Assembly (NCBI RefSeq): GCF_000001735.4
Contig: NC_003075.7
Coordinates: 16,617,001 to 16,681,000, forward strand
Source: Arabidopsis thaliana
Taxonomy: Eukaryota; Streptophyta; Magnoliopsida; Brassicales; Brassicaceae
Direction: 5' to 3'
DNA length: 64,000 nt
The position numbers and the translations under genes were made by a program. Under the pieces are notes generated by a model that did not search any database, was not told the DNA's origin, and saw only the letters and a list, made by a program, of their open reading frames with translations. Shown here in pieces: positions 45,290-60,962 of this stretch. Positions within the stretch are counted from its first letter, which is position 1. The number at the start of each line of letters is the position of its first letter.

Positions 45290-48006
45290 CTTTCTTCTTC
45301 TGATTCTTGTGATGAAGAAATTAGGGCTTTATGGAGAGACGGTTTGAGAAAGAGAGAGAGAGAGAGAGGTTGGAAGAGGAAGGTGAAGCCTAATTTGTTT
45401 CTAGAAGAGAGTTGGTAAGACACGTTTGAAGGAGTGGCTAGTGGGCTCCGTTCTCTTTTTTCTTTTTAATCTAAGATTAAATTGTGTTTTTGTTTGTTTG
45501 TATCAAAACTAGAAACTGCAACATTCACACGATCGTGTTCGCAGTTTCAATGAGAAAACGCTATATGGCTTTTATGGTTTTTTCAAACCTGAGTCTAGTT
45601 GTCTACTTATTTACTTATTAGCCTAGTTGTAGGTGTGAAACCATAATTATGAATGGCGACATGCGTTTTGTTGGTGATTTTAGCAATAGAAACTGTGATC
45701 AATATTTCACATTTCCTAAAGAAACTTTTCAAACTTTACCAAATTTAATCATATTATATTTAAGTAGTTAGATAGGTGAAAATTTGGTTCATCTTGTTTT
45801 TTTCTATATTTTAGTTTCATTAATAACGTAAGAAAAAAAAAATCATCGAGTTTGTTCGATATGATTTTATATCGCAAATAATAAATTTGTTTGAGCTAGG
45901 GTTGTAAAAACAAAAGTAGAGGATATATTTACATTAAAGTAAATAGTTATAAGGATTTTGTTTTTGGACAAAGTTGGATGGTTTCGTACTGCAACGAATT
46001 TAATTCAAATTATGGACATTTATGTTACAATGGAAAATAGTATATATTTGCCATAGTGAGTTTGGTAAGGAGGTTGTAAAGGGCATCCAAATGACCAAAT
46101 TAAGTATATTCAAATCAGTATAAAGATAAATTCGTTAGAATTTCTAAAGAAAAAAGGAGAACATGTTAGTTTGATAATTTTTTTGGTTAATCAAAAGTTT
46201 GGAGGATTAATCTAGAAGACACAAACAAGGTTGGTTTTGAGGGAAAGTTAATTTCATTTTTGGGTACGGTTTGGTGTAGATTTGGCTGCAATATGGGGAG
46301 TGGTTCGTGACCTTCCACTTTATCCTACTTCCTTTAAGAAGTGTTAAAACATATCTCAACAAATCGTTTCGTATATATAAGAACTATTCAGATAATGTAT
46401 CAACCGTTTAAATTTTAATATCCATTTTCTCTTCACCAAAGTAGTGAGATATAGCATTATATAAGTAAAACCTACATCCTATACTAATATTTAGCTACGC
46501 GCTATATGATAATTACTTGTGAGTAATTAACACAAAATCAGGAGTTCCTACAATCGGTGAAACCTCACGTGGAGTTTGTAATGTAATGAAAATGGAGAGT
46601 GCATTTCTACCTGCTTTCTCCTTCTTCCATTAATGATTTGCCCTAACACGTGACCTTTTTACTTTCTCAACTACCATTTTACCAATCTCTTAATTAATTC
46701 CTTATCTTCTTTTCCATCAATTCAAGGTTTCTTATTTATCGTAACGACCAACTAATTCTTAGAAAAAAATCATAGTTTCTTGAGAAACGCTTTTCGTAAG
46801 CTAGCTTATCATTTGAATTGATATCTATGAATTTATCCGACGTATCTATGTTCTTGACAAGTTACAAAGACCATGGCCTACAAAATATTCAAGAATTTTG
46901 CTGTCATCACGAGCTAATTAAGCTAATATCAGTATATATGAAAATACGACGACTCTAAGAAAAACATTCGTGAAATGCTTTTGTAAATAGGTAAGGGGAT
47001 ATTTTGAAATAAGTATCGATAAAAACATATCGAATAATGATTGTGGTTTTTATTCTTGTTTGGAGTTCTTTATTTGGAAAAGGGAAAAAGCTTTATTGGT
47101 GAAAGTTTGTTTGATACCTGAAAGACAATCTTAAAAGAGTTTGGTAGATTTCATGGTGTACATTTACTCTGAACTCCTACCGACATATTTGTATATTTAA
47201 TAACGAAGAAAATAGAAATGGGATAGAATTGACATGTGATTTGTTATCTACACACACACCAAACAAATCTTAAAAAAATAGGTACATTATACGACTTTTA
47301 GAATGTATACAAAGTGCAACATGTAACATATATTTCCTAATTATTAAAAATGTATGGTTTATTTATTTAAACTACTTACAAGTTACAAAACCTTCGTTCT
47401 TGCCAAATTTAGAAGACATGCGTTTCTTTCTTTTAGTTTCTTATATAAGTTATTGTTAGGTGATTTCACATTCTGTTAAAATACAGTACACTTCTTTTAC
47501 GTAACAACAATTCTTTTATGTCAACTTGAATAAAGCTATTTGCTACTTTGCGTCCATTACATGTCATCCCGAGCCTATATTTAGGTAACTGGCAACCAAC
47601 ATCATATATTATCTTCTTTAATGAAAATACGAAAGCAAAAAAAAATTTAATTTTAATTTCTTAGTAGAAGTTTCCTACCTAACTAAACCTACCACTACCA
47701 GGTTAGGTCAAGTTTCAGGTTATGTCCCCACTTTGGTAGATATCGACCGATCTTTGTTTCTTTCTTTTTTCTTTTTCTTTGGTACTAATTAATAAGTGAA
47801 ACGAACATTGCAATGAACAAATATCGCAAAAATGAATCACGGACCCAAAATATTGACTTTTTAACTTTTTTACTACTAAACAGTAGAATCGTGGATTCAA
47901 AGAGTTTAGAATCTTGTAGCAGCAAAATAGATTCGATAGACGATTAATAGTTTCTTTAATACCCAAATAAGAGCATCGTTGCTTCGTGTTTTACTTCCTA
48001 TTTCGT
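45290..48006. other. MYB32 promoter and APX3 3' flank
   Basis: About 2.7 kb, AT-rich. The MYB32 leader includes a (CT)n run on the coding strand (plus agagagag at 45351-45367). A CACGTG G-box core lies at 46567-46572, about 1.3 kb upstream of MYB32. No coding gene, RNA gene or transposon is recognised. Confidence 0.5.
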
Positions 48007-50541
48007 TTACTTCATCCTCTTCCGGATCTCGTAAAAGTAACCAAATGCCACAACCGCAGCAGCAACTGCAACCCCGAACGCACTCTGTGCCAGAATCGTG
48101 CTGTCTGCAACTGCTTTGCCTGCTGAGGAGTTTGGGTTGAAACCAAGCTCAGAGAGTTTCTTGTGCGATTCCGCGTAGTCTCTGAAGAATGCATCTTCAT
48201 CCTGCCACCACAAACTGAACTTGTCAACACATAACAACACTTTCTTATCTTATTGAAACTTAATTAAGCAAGGAAATCATAAAGAACCATAGGAATTTCT
48301 GTTTACGGTTCTAACAAAAAGCTAATATTACAGTTCTCACTGATAGTAGTAAGAGTGTTCATTTTATCATTTTGCAACATCAGCAACTATAAAGGCGATA
48401 AGGATCCGTGGGGTTCTCTAGAACAAAACCCTAGATAATTTGGTTTGTGATTCAGTGTGTGTGCTTGTGGATTCAGTGAAAATGTGAAACCAATAAAGGA
48501 AATCGAGTTATGTTCCAATGGTTATTATAGCAACGCAAGAAACAAATGGCAAAGAGGCAGAGAAGATCTCCAGTATATTATACCTTTGCATAAAGCTCAA
48601 CAAGACGACGGAACTCCGGGTCTTCCAATAAGGTCTTGTCAGTTGGAAGTTTCAACAAGCCCTCTGATTCTCCTTTCAGCAGTTCCCTGGTACCAAAACA
48701 GTAAATAATCATGGATAACCGATCATGTAAAAAAGTATCTGTTTGCTGCTTTTATTTCTTGGAGACACAAACAGAAAAGATTAAAAAAATGCACAAAGAA
48801 AATCTCTGAGGATAAAGAAATGAAAATTACACGAAGTAGGAGTTGTCAAACTTCAGCGGCTCTTGGGTCCATGGTCCATCAAAGCCTGACCTCTCCGGGT
48901 GAGCCCTTCCCTAAACACCCAATGTGGTCATAAGCACAACAAGCATATTTGTTCAAAAACAACGGAAGTTAAGTAAGTGACCAATGAATTTACCAGAGTA
49001 TGACCCCCTGAGAGTGCCACAATATCCTTATCAGATAGTCCCATGCGGTAGAAGACATCTCTGAGATGTTGGAAACCTACAGAGATATAAACAATGTGAA
49101 TTCATAGAAAAAATCTTCCAATTCCAAAACAAGATTATCAGTAGAAAACATGAAAAGTTTGTTATAATTGATACAAGAATTTAGTGTACCTTGTTTGGCA
49201 TCAGGAAGTCTTCCTTCCTTGGGGCAGACATTTGAATCCTATCAAGAAGAAACATACAGTAATTATGTTTGCTTTAGTGTTAAACTGATAAGCTGTTATA
49301 ATGTCTCAAGAGATGAGAAAGTATACCTTTCTCCCGGGAACGAACACGATGTCAGGTCCACCAGTAACCTCAACTGCTACCACACCAGCAAGCTGAAACA
49401 AAACACTTAAAAGTAAATAATTCATACCCAAAACTTAATTGCCATTAAACTGGTACACTTCTATTGGGAATTCATAAATAAAGCCTCGACCTTGTAAGAC
49501 CAAATATAAAATGGAGAAACGGCAATACAAACAGTCGTAGAGACAGGTTATAGGTACAGACGACAGACATGTGACTTAGGATGGAAACAGATTGACATTA
49601 CATTACAGTTTCCTTCTTGGTCGTTTGAATTCATTCAGTGTATATTTTACTTGAATTTAGCTATTACTGCAAGAGATAAAAGTTCTAGTTGAACAACATA
49701 GTCAATCTATGATTTTTGTAAACCAAATCACAATCAGTAACATCTCCTGAAACAAATTACAACTGAAACCATATTTACACAGCTGCTCAACTATCAACTA
49801 AGTCTCCTAAACAACAAGCTCAAACCTGGGACGAGGTAATGACACAAGCCGAATACAGTTCCAGCGAACTTTGAAAAACAAATGTGCAGAAAAAGCAACA
49901 AGGACATCAAAAAGATTTCTCTCACAGCCTTAACTCACCTGATACAGGTCTGCGTATGTGATTTTGGGATGCTTAGCTTTCACGCCCTCTGAAACATCAA
50001 AGATAGGATCTCATAATTAAGCGATACAAAGTCCATTTCCAAAAGCATAATGTAATTATTTTGAACAGTGTTCTTAAACCACAACATAAAACGGATACAT
50101 CGCATGAAATTATCCAGAAAGTGAATCTACAAAAACTAAATCAAAATCCTACCACAGAGATCGAGAGCGATCTTCAAACCACTGTTGGCACCATGAGTGT
50201 GCTCTTCTTCGTTCCTGATAGAGCCATTAGGTCCACCGGTCTTCGATTGAGCATCATAGGTTCCAGCATCGTGCCATCTTCATAAAAACCAGATGATACA
50301 AACATTTCAACATTCAAAAACAAACAAAATCGATTCTACAGCCTAACTACAATCGAACGATCTCCACATGAATAAACGAAATCTGTAACAGTCAACTCGA
50401 CGAAAAACCAAGGAAATCGAAAACTTACGCCAATCGGAGCATGATAGGAGCACAGTTCTTGTTCGCGATGAGAGAACGGAGCTCACGGCGAGCCTTAGTG
50501 ATCTCTTTCAAGTACTCCGCATCAACAATCGGTGCAGCCAT
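48007..50541 (-). CDS. APX3: Ascorbate peroxidase 3, peroxisomal membrane form
   Basis: This enzyme reduces H2O2 with ascorbate at the peroxisome/ER membrane. Coding exons: 50429-50541, 50153-50277, 49939-49988, 49327-49392, 49190-49238, 48994-49076, 48831-48910, 48584-48686 and 48007-48201, giving 287 residues. The class I heme peroxidase domain has distal R36, W39 and H40 (MLRLAWHDAG) and proximal heme ligand H160 (LSGGHTLGRAH). FDGPW supplies the conserved proximal Trp. The C-terminus has a membrane segment ([18 protein letters not shown]) followed by the basic tail EIRKRMK, a tail-anchor signal for peroxisomal membranes. This tail separates it from cytosolic APX1 and APX2. Position fits At4g35000. 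Confidence 0.96.
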
Positions 50542-51074
50542 AGCTCCTACTCGTTTAGGATTTGTGAAGAAGAAAGAGAGCGATGAACAAGAAAATGGTC
50601 AAGGATGTGTGTGAAGATTTTTTTTGGTTACACCGAAATTTGGGCCAAAGAGATAAAACCACCCAATGAGAAACGGGATTTGAATGGGCGGTGTCAGTTA
50701 TCTCCTGTTTTCCTCAGCCACATCTTTCGGTGGACCTCATTGGCTTTTTAGATACGATTGTTGGCACGTGACTTGCATGTCATTTTGTTACACAAAAAAC
50801 GGCACACGAGTTTGCTAGTTATTTGTTAAACAGCGTGCATGTTCATTCCTTAAATTTTGTAAAATGGAAACATTGAATAAAAATGGACATAAACCATTAT
50901 TTTTTCCGGTGATTTATGTTTTCTGGATCATATTCGAATATATTACTCGTGTATTAGAGTTAAATTGAAGAAATCAAATACAAACAGAACGACAAAAATC
51001 GATGTCACAACACTTTGAAATTGGTCTACTAAACACAATACATGAACCATATGTAATGTGATGATATACACTCT
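50542..51074. other. APX3 promoter and BGAL11 3' flank
   Basis: These 533 bases hold the APX3 5' UTR and promoter, with a CACGTG G-box core at 50764-50769 (ggcacgtgac) about 225 bp before the start codon. The BGAL11 3' UTR fills the right end. No gene is seen. Confidence 0.5.
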
Positions 51075-54000
51075 TCAGTTCTTCTTCCCACGACCACACT
51101 TGACTTGCACGGCAAGCATCTTCACAACGTTCTTACATGAATCCTTCTTGTCTTGTTGAAACGTGCTCTTGTTCACCGGAATCACACATTCAGCTTTCCC
51201 CAAACAGTGCTGCAATAGATTTTTTTTATTGGTTACTCCTATCATAAGGTACAAACTATATAGCAAGAAGAAACAAGATATAATATTTTACCTTCTCGAT
51301 GACTTGCTTTGAAACAGGAGCATTACAAGTACCAAGTGTGAAGTTTCCACAAACACCAATAGGGTTTCCGAAGCTAGCGAACTCAACTGCTGCGATCTTC
51401 TTAGTGCCTGAGCATTTAAGAGTAGCCGTGAGACTCACGTTATCTGTGATGGCTTGAACTTGATCTTTCTTCCTAGTCCAGTGTCTAACACTTGGAGTGT
51501 AGTTTTCTCCAACGTAAGAACAAACAGTGTCTCTGTTAACGATGGCAAAGTCCATAAGCTCAGGCTTCACATTAGGCTCTTCCTCAAAGATAACAAGAAG
51601 GTTCTTCTTGGGCTTTAAGAAAGATCTAGGGATGTGATACTCTATTTGTGTAGGTTGACCTAATGGAGACAAGAACGATTGCCAATATCTTCCAACGCCT
51701 TCTCCGTTCACCCAAATCAACCCTTTTCCCATTCCATGCATGCGAATCGTTGCTGCGCTTACGCTCTCTGGTGCATCAAAGTATGTCTGCAATGTTTCAC
51801 ATTCCTTAGAAAACTTCTACATATCATACCAATCATACTCTGTATAGTTTGATTTTTGTTTTTGTCTCTTACCTGGTACCATGTAAGTCCTGGTGCTTTT
51901 CCGGTGAATTTTTTCCATTCGACCTTCTTTAAACCTTCCTCAGTGTGGATTCCAAGTTTTTCACCTTCCATACCGATCTAATGATCGAAAAAAACGGATC
52001 AGAAGAAGGAAATGCATACTCAATGTTGAAATACAATAACGGAGAAATTGTTTATAAACCTTGTTTCCCCATTTGCTGCTCTCAGTGAGATCAAGTGTTC
52101 CAGAAGTCAATCCTAAGATGGAAATACCACGAGGACCGGTGTATCTATGCTCCATGTAAGATCCACTGTCCTGTAAGAACCAAAAATCCCAAACATTAAC
52201 GAAACAAATCTTCATCTATAGATATTGAATTATGTTTGTTAATTACTTACTGGGAATCCTGTGAGAACACCAAGCATTACAAGATGATTCTCTCCTGCTT
52301 TTAGTGTAACCTGTTTTTGGAAAACAAAACTCTTCTCTTCGTGGCTTCCATGTCCACTTCCTGTTAAGAAGATATCATTATTATAGCTCATTGTTGTAGT
52401 ACTTGTAGATCATTCTTGCACAAATTCTTACCAAGGTATTCTCCGTTAAGCCAAGCGTGCAACGCGTGTCCAAGACTAGCAATCCTCACAAAAGTCTTAA
52501 CTCCTTTCTTGGTAGGTAAGTGATTCTTGTGAACCTTGAAGCTGCAAAGCAAAATTCAACTTCAAAATTCTCTTCTTTTATATATTCAATAAACAATCAC
52601 ATAAAAGTAAATTCTTTACCTTGTTGTGTACCATCCATAGTCTGTCTTGTCTTTAGTCAAACCATAAAGCTCAACGGGTATGTATGAGTTACCTTCGAGT
52701 TTACTAGGCAATGTCTCTGTGAAAACTTTGAAATCAAACTTCTTGTTTGCCTTTTTAGACTTCATAAAGTTCCTTGAAGTGTGTTGAGAAACAATCTGGT
52801 CCAATAACAAACAAGAACTTGTTAAAACTCTGTTTTTTTTGCTCAAATAAACCGGTATTTAATGTTTTCTTCACCTGTGCAGTGTTGTAAACAACAGTTT
52901 TACAATCGGGAAGAATACTAATAGAACGAGGCGCGATCACGTATTCTCTGCCCTTGAATTTGATGGTTTCTGCAGCTTCAGTATTGTTGTTAGCCAAGAA
53001 AGCAGCACAAGTTTTGGTTCCAGGTTGTTCGTAGTATCTAATCTGTTATTACACACCAAAAAGTTGAATCCTTTAAGCATTTTGAAAAAACAAATCAGAG
53101 TCTGTTTGTATGTGTACATGCATATATGCTAATACCTCTGTATCTTTTCCAGGTTTCTCGGTTTTAGGCTGACCCCAAAGAAGTGGCTTCTTGCAGAGGT
53201 TAAGAGCGTTGTGAAGATGCTTAAGATGACCATACTTAGGCTCTTTCTCTAAACCATATTCATCAAGAGGTGCATCATCGTAGTATCTAGTGGTCACATA
53301 ATGTGCAGAGGTTCTTCCAAAGTTAGTCCCTCCGTGGTACTACAAGATTAAAGAACCATTTTGAGAATTTTGACAATCATTTTTGCATATATGGTTAACT
53401 CGAATGGATCATAATTTTTACCATGTAGTAGTTGACATGGGTTCCGTTCTTGGAGAAGAATCGAGCAACTGAATACGCGATATCTTCTACTGATCTTTGA
53501 GTTGGCGGATCACCAAACACGCGGAACCTATTGAAGAAATTGGCAAGATATTCAACACTTATATGAATGAACCTAAGGTTTTTACATGTTTAATTCAAGA
53601 GTAAGAAAAACAAACTCACTGAGTAGTCCAATTCTCAGTCCATAAAGATGGTTTGTTTTCTCTGTTTGGACCGGGGAAAGTATCACCGCAATGTCTTCCA
53701 TTACAAGCATTGATCTGTTTCCACAGTGTTTTCAAATATTTTAAAACTTTCTTCCTCATTCGGATAAAACACAATCATGTAAAAATGAACTTTACCATAG
53801 GATCAGGAGCGTCGTTCTGCTTGCACATAACCCATGGGATCCCGAGTTTCATTGAGTCCACCAAATTAGATGCCCATTTAATGTAGTTTAACCCGTCTTG
53901 TTTATATGCACGTTGAACCGCGCTATATTCGTTTTCTATCTGCAATTCATATTCATTCCAAAACTCATCATTTTATAACATTTTTCAAATCATATATAAA

Positions 54001-54974
54001 TATATAGGTTTCTCTTTTCTTTGTTGTCACCTGTCCTAATATAATGGGGCCTCCTTGTGACGCAAACAATCTTTCCTCCTTCATTTTGTCGAGTATCATC
54101 CGTACATACCTTTCTGTATGCTCCTGCAATATTTTTATGGTCATATCTTGTAATATATCTAATTGTAACAAAACACACATTGACATATATATAGTAATTC
54201 TATGTATAATACCTTGAATTGTTTATTGTCTGTACGGAAGAAAATTCCAGGAACTTCTCTAAGCCAATAAGGAAGTCCTCTGATCATCACAAAGAGATCA
54301 TATAAAATGTTAAAATGAAGATCTTGAGAACGCCGAAAAAGAAGAAGAAGCAATGCATTATTACCCATGAGTCCATTCAGCTTGGATGAACGGTCCAAGC
54401 CTTAAGGTCACATACATTCCATTCTTTTGAATCAACTTTATGAACTTCACCAAATCAGCTCGTCCCGAAAAGTTGAACTGATGAACGCAACACAAAATAC
54501 ATTATGAATCCTAAAGATTCATGCATGCGTGTTTTATATGTTCTATATATAGATCAGTTTTTGGTTATGAATTACCTTTCCTTGTTGAGGCTCATGTACA
54601 TTCCAGAAAACGTATGTCTGAATCGTGTTCAAACCGCCTTGCTTGGCTCTCTTGATGATACTTGGCCACATCTAAACCAAACCCAAATGACACAATAATC
54701 TCAATATACAAAAAAAAAAAAAAAACGTTTTAGAAAAACAGAGATTATGTGATTCAATAAATACTTCCGGAGTGCTTCTCGGGTAATGAATAGAGCCAGA
54801 ATAAAGAAGCTCTCTTTTGCCATCGATGATCAAAGAGGTTCCATCATATGTCACCTCCTTATTACTCTTCTTCTTCTTCTTGGCGTCCTTCTTGGCCGCG
54901 AAGGAGGAAGAAGACGAGAGGAGAACGACAAGAACAGCTGTTAAAAGCCATCGATCAAGAGAATGTTTTCTCAT
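51075..54974 (-). CDS. BGAL11: Beta-galactosidase 11 (GH35), cell wall
   Basis: This is a secreted GH35 enzyme that removes terminal beta-galactose from cell-wall glycans. Coding exons: 54765-54974, 54576-54671, 54365-54477, 54213-54279, 54031-54123, 53796-53939, 53620-53714, 53422-53527, 53136-53339, 52875-53042, 52620-52795, 52432-52541, 52251-52360, 52060-52170, 51873-51977, 51292-51786 and 51075-51209, giving 845 residues. A signal peptide ([17 protein letters not shown]) is followed by an unusual lysine cluster ([12 protein letters not shown]). The GH35 signature [13 protein letters not shown] carries acid/base E197, and the nucleophile is E268 in WTENW. The C-terminus is a SUEL galactose-lectin domain with paired cysteines ([24 protein letters not shown]). 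Position fits At4g35010; relatives of this clade are pollen-expressed. Confidence 0.95.
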
Positions 54975-57540
<2,566 letters not shown>

Positions 57541-58770
57541 TTCAACAAGAAGAAAGGAATCAACAGGAGAATTAGAGCTATAAGTATTTGTTTTCTCCTT
57601 TTTCATAACTTGTTTACCCAAGGAATCAAAAATCTGTTGTTTGTAGTCTGAAAATGACAAAAGTTGAAGAACTAGTAACAAGTATTTGTATTCTTGTTTG
57701 CATTTTGATCTGTAAATATACCACGAATCCTTGATTTCTCTGTTTCCTAGATTCACACCAATTGTCTTAAGGATTATGTTCCAAACCTAAAGACAATGAG
57801 AGCTTACACGCGCGAACCAATGAGAATGAGAGAGCACTTGTCTTTCTTGGACAATAGTATCTAAACCAGCTTATTTGAAACCTTCTGAATGAGCCAGAGT
57901 GTCTTCCATACATATCAATTCCACATAGACCTAACCTGATCTTTAGACTATAATCTTCAATGATTTCAGAACCTCAAAACTTTTGATTTTACATTTTTAA
58001 TCAAATTTATTTGATATTCATTTTGCTTATTGACTAGACGTTTTCCCCTTGGAGATAATAGAATGATTGATTTTAACTCTCACCGGAAAAGACAAAAAAA
58101 AGGAAAAATAAATCATTGATTAAATAAAATTTATGGTGAATAAGCTTGGCTTCTCTTTACCAAACATATATGTTTGTTGATCAATCTCTTTCTTTGCGTT
58201 ATCTGCCCCTTGATTTAGACCCACGTATTATTCGATTCCTAAACTAATTGAAATGATTAGATATGTGTCATGACGTTTAGTGAACTAATATTCACCTAAT
58301 ATGTCTTTCAATCACTTAAGAATTTGCATTATTCTTGTGAAAAACATAAATTCACATGCTGCTAGTAAAATATGTTAACAAATCAATTAAACATCAGAAA
58401 ATAATAACTGAGATCTTCATAAAGAAAGTGGAAGTTTTTTTAAATATATGAAGAAGAAAAGTGCGTAGTGTGCACGGGACTTAGTTCATTTAATTCTCGA
58501 GCCATTGCCGTACGGAGGAGGCTGCCTTCAAGGCTTAAGTCGAGGCGTGTTCGTTACGTTTAACCCGCAATAGCCGGTGGCTACACACTCACAAATCCCC
58601 TTTGACTCACCGGATATCGACGGTTTCCCGCTATTTTTTCCCCTAACTAACTTTTTTTCCTTTTCTTGTAAAACTCTTAAAAACAAAACTCGGTGTTGTC
58701 TCTTTGTTTGCTCACTCCTTTTCTTTCTCTCTCTCGCCGACACTTTCATTCTCACTTGTGTTCGTACGTA
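57541..58770. other. ROP6 3' flank and kinase promoter
   Basis: The ROP6 3' UTR lies at the left (to about 57740). The kinase gene promoter is at the right, with a CT-rich leader at 58716-58737. The frames at 58528-58771 on both strands overlap this leader and look like chance. No RNA gene is recognised. Confidence 0.5.
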
Positions 58771-59196
58771 ATGTTCTTGATCCGGTAGGTTTTTATTTGA
58801 TTATAAACTCATTTCATTTAACAAATTGAGTCCATCTCTCTATGATTCACCCATAAGATGATAGAAGAAGATCAACATTTACGTCTGAGATAAATCATGT
58901 CCTTTAATGTATATTTGTTTATTTTCTGGTCAATCATCGATCTTTCTTAGTCGTAGCAGTTACACAATGCTGATGGTACATGGCGGCAGATTTTCGATTC
59001 TTATTATTTAAAGACCAAATTTAATAATAGATGTATGTACAACGAGTTTTGGTATCACTATCTTGTCCGGTAATGCTCATTGTTTATCTTTTAAATCTAC
59101 GTCTTCTTCTGCATAATTGACACAAATCACTTGTTTCAATGGAGTTTTTGTTTGTTTGATTTCCTCTGTTACTTATGCAGCAAAAGAAGAAATTGA
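58771..59196 (+). other. Probable 5' UTR intron and small uORF of the kinase gene
   Basis: A donor cg|gtaggt at 58785 and an acceptor atgcag at 59175-59180 define a likely 5' UTR intron of 396 bp. If it is removed, the ATG at 58771 reads nine codons (MFLIRKRRN) across the junction to TGA at 59194-59196, 37 bases before the main ATG. Whether the ATG is in the mRNA depends on the transcription start, which I cannot see. Confidence 0.45.
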
Positions 59197-59233
59197 GTTT
59201 AAAGGAGAAGTGTGAGAAGGAAGTTTCAGGAAG

Positions 59234-60962
59234 ATGGGTGAAGAAAAGAGGAGAATTTCAGGAAGATCAGTTTCACTTCCATCGATAGACATATTACTAG
59301 ACGAGAAACCAGGTTGGCCATTTCTTAAAAGAGCAAGTTTAGGGACACCACAACAAGTTCACAAATGGCACACACGAAAAGTCTCAGTGGTCAATTGGGT
59401 CATGAGCTTACCTGAACGGTTTCCAAATCATCAACAGACTCTAAACTATGAGACAAGCTTGATAAAGAAACAAATCAAGGACATATTGAGAGACAATAAC
59501 AAATGGTTCAACTACAATGTTCTTAGGAAAGCAACATCAGATTTCTCTCAAGGTACTCTGTTTTTTTTTTCTCTGCTTCTCCTGATGAGTTTGTATTGAT
59601 ATTTGCTTTTACATGACAGAGAATGTGATTGGGAAAGGAGGATGCAACGAAGTGTACCGAGGGATTCTTGAAGATGGAAAAGGCATTGCAGTGAAAATCT
59701 TGAAGTCATCATCTAAAGAAGCAATGACAAATTTCGTTCATGAAATCAACATTATCTCTTCTTTGAGTCACCAAAACATCTCACCGTTACTTGGTGTTTG
59801 TGTCCAAGACAATGAACTAATCTCCGTTTACAATCTTTCAAACACAGGAAGTTTAGAAGAAACCCTTCACGGTAAACACAACACTCTCAACTTATGTTTA
59901 AGATTCTGATTGATTTGGTATAAAGTGTGAAATGTGTTATGATTGATTCTGCAGGTAAGCAAAAGGGAAAGTATGTATTATCATGGGAAGAGAGATTCAA
60001 GATAGCTATCGGGTTGGCGGAAGCATTAGACTATCTTCATAACCGATGTTCTAAGCCAGTGATTCATAGAGATGTCAAAACTTCTAACGTCCTTCTATCA
60101 CTTGAGCTCCAACCTCAGGTAATGTAAGCTTCTAGCTTTGATTTATATGTTAATTTTCATAAGAGACCGAGTGTATTTCTTATGATTATGAGAATAGCTG
60201 TCAGATTTTGGTCTGTCGATGTGGGGACCGACAACATCTTCTCGATATTCGATACAAGGTGATGTGGTGGGAACATTTGGATATCTTGCACCGGAGTACT
60301 TCATGTATGGAAAAGTCAGTGATAAAGTTGATGTTTACGCCTTTGGAGTGGTTCTGCTTGAACTCATTTCTGGAAGAAATCCTATTTCACCTCAGAATCC
60401 TAGAGGACAAGAGAGTTTGGTAATGTGGGTAAGTTGTTTTCTTCTGCGCTGGTTACTTGTAGCATAAGCAACACTTCGTGAAACCTAAGAAAAGATACCT
60501 TGGAATGCAGGCAAAGCCTTTGATTGATACCGGAAATTTAAAAGTACTGTTGGATCCAGACGTTACAGATATATTCGACGAGTCTCAGTTTCAAAGAATG
60601 GTACTTGCTGCTTCACATTGCCTCACAAGATCAGCCACACATCGTCCCAATATAAGACAAGTAAGATTTTGTTTCATTCCTTAAGAAAGCTAAGTCCCTC
60701 ATGCAAGAACTAATCTTTAACGTTTCTTCAGATACTGAGGCTACTAAGAGATGAAAACGAAGCCGGGAAATGGATTATGGAAGAAGAAGGAAATGAAGAT
60801 TGCTTCGATGACGAGGTTTACCCGAATTCCAGCACAGAATTACACTTAAACCTTGCGATGCTTGAGGTGGAAGACGATGAAACTGCATCAATCAGCAGCA
60901 TGGAGAGAAGTAACAACAGCCTTTTTTCTTCTACTTGTTCATCTAGGGAGCTTCAAACATAA
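59234..60962 (+). CDS. Receptor-like cytoplasmic kinase (RLCK, probably class VI)
   Basis: This is a soluble Ser/Thr kinase with no signal peptide or membrane segment. Coding exons: 59234-59552, 59620-59871, 59955-60118, 60198-60428, 60511-60660 and 60732-60962, giving 448 residues. The N-terminus of about 106 residues has no domain. The kinase domain begins at residue 107 with glycine loop [15 protein letters not shown] lysine K132 (IAVKIL), catalytic D230 ([13 protein letters not shown]), SDFG (247-250) and [10 protein letters not shown]. All key residues are present, so it should be active. The C-terminal tail is acidic and Ser-rich. Position fits At4g35030. Some class VI RLCKs bind ROP GTPases; the neighbour here is ROP6, but adjacency alone does not show interaction. 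Confidence 0.92.

Noticed and set aside
46567-46572. CACGTG G-box far upstream of MYB32
   Set aside because: A six-base motif is expected by chance many times in this length and it lies about 1.3 kb from the start codon; not called as a regulatory site.
52311-52316. Possible intron donor caggtt in BGAL11 exon 13
   Set aside because: The following bases code on ([13 protein letters not shown]...), and the frame is open to the real donor at 52249-52250; splicing here would delete conserved sequence.
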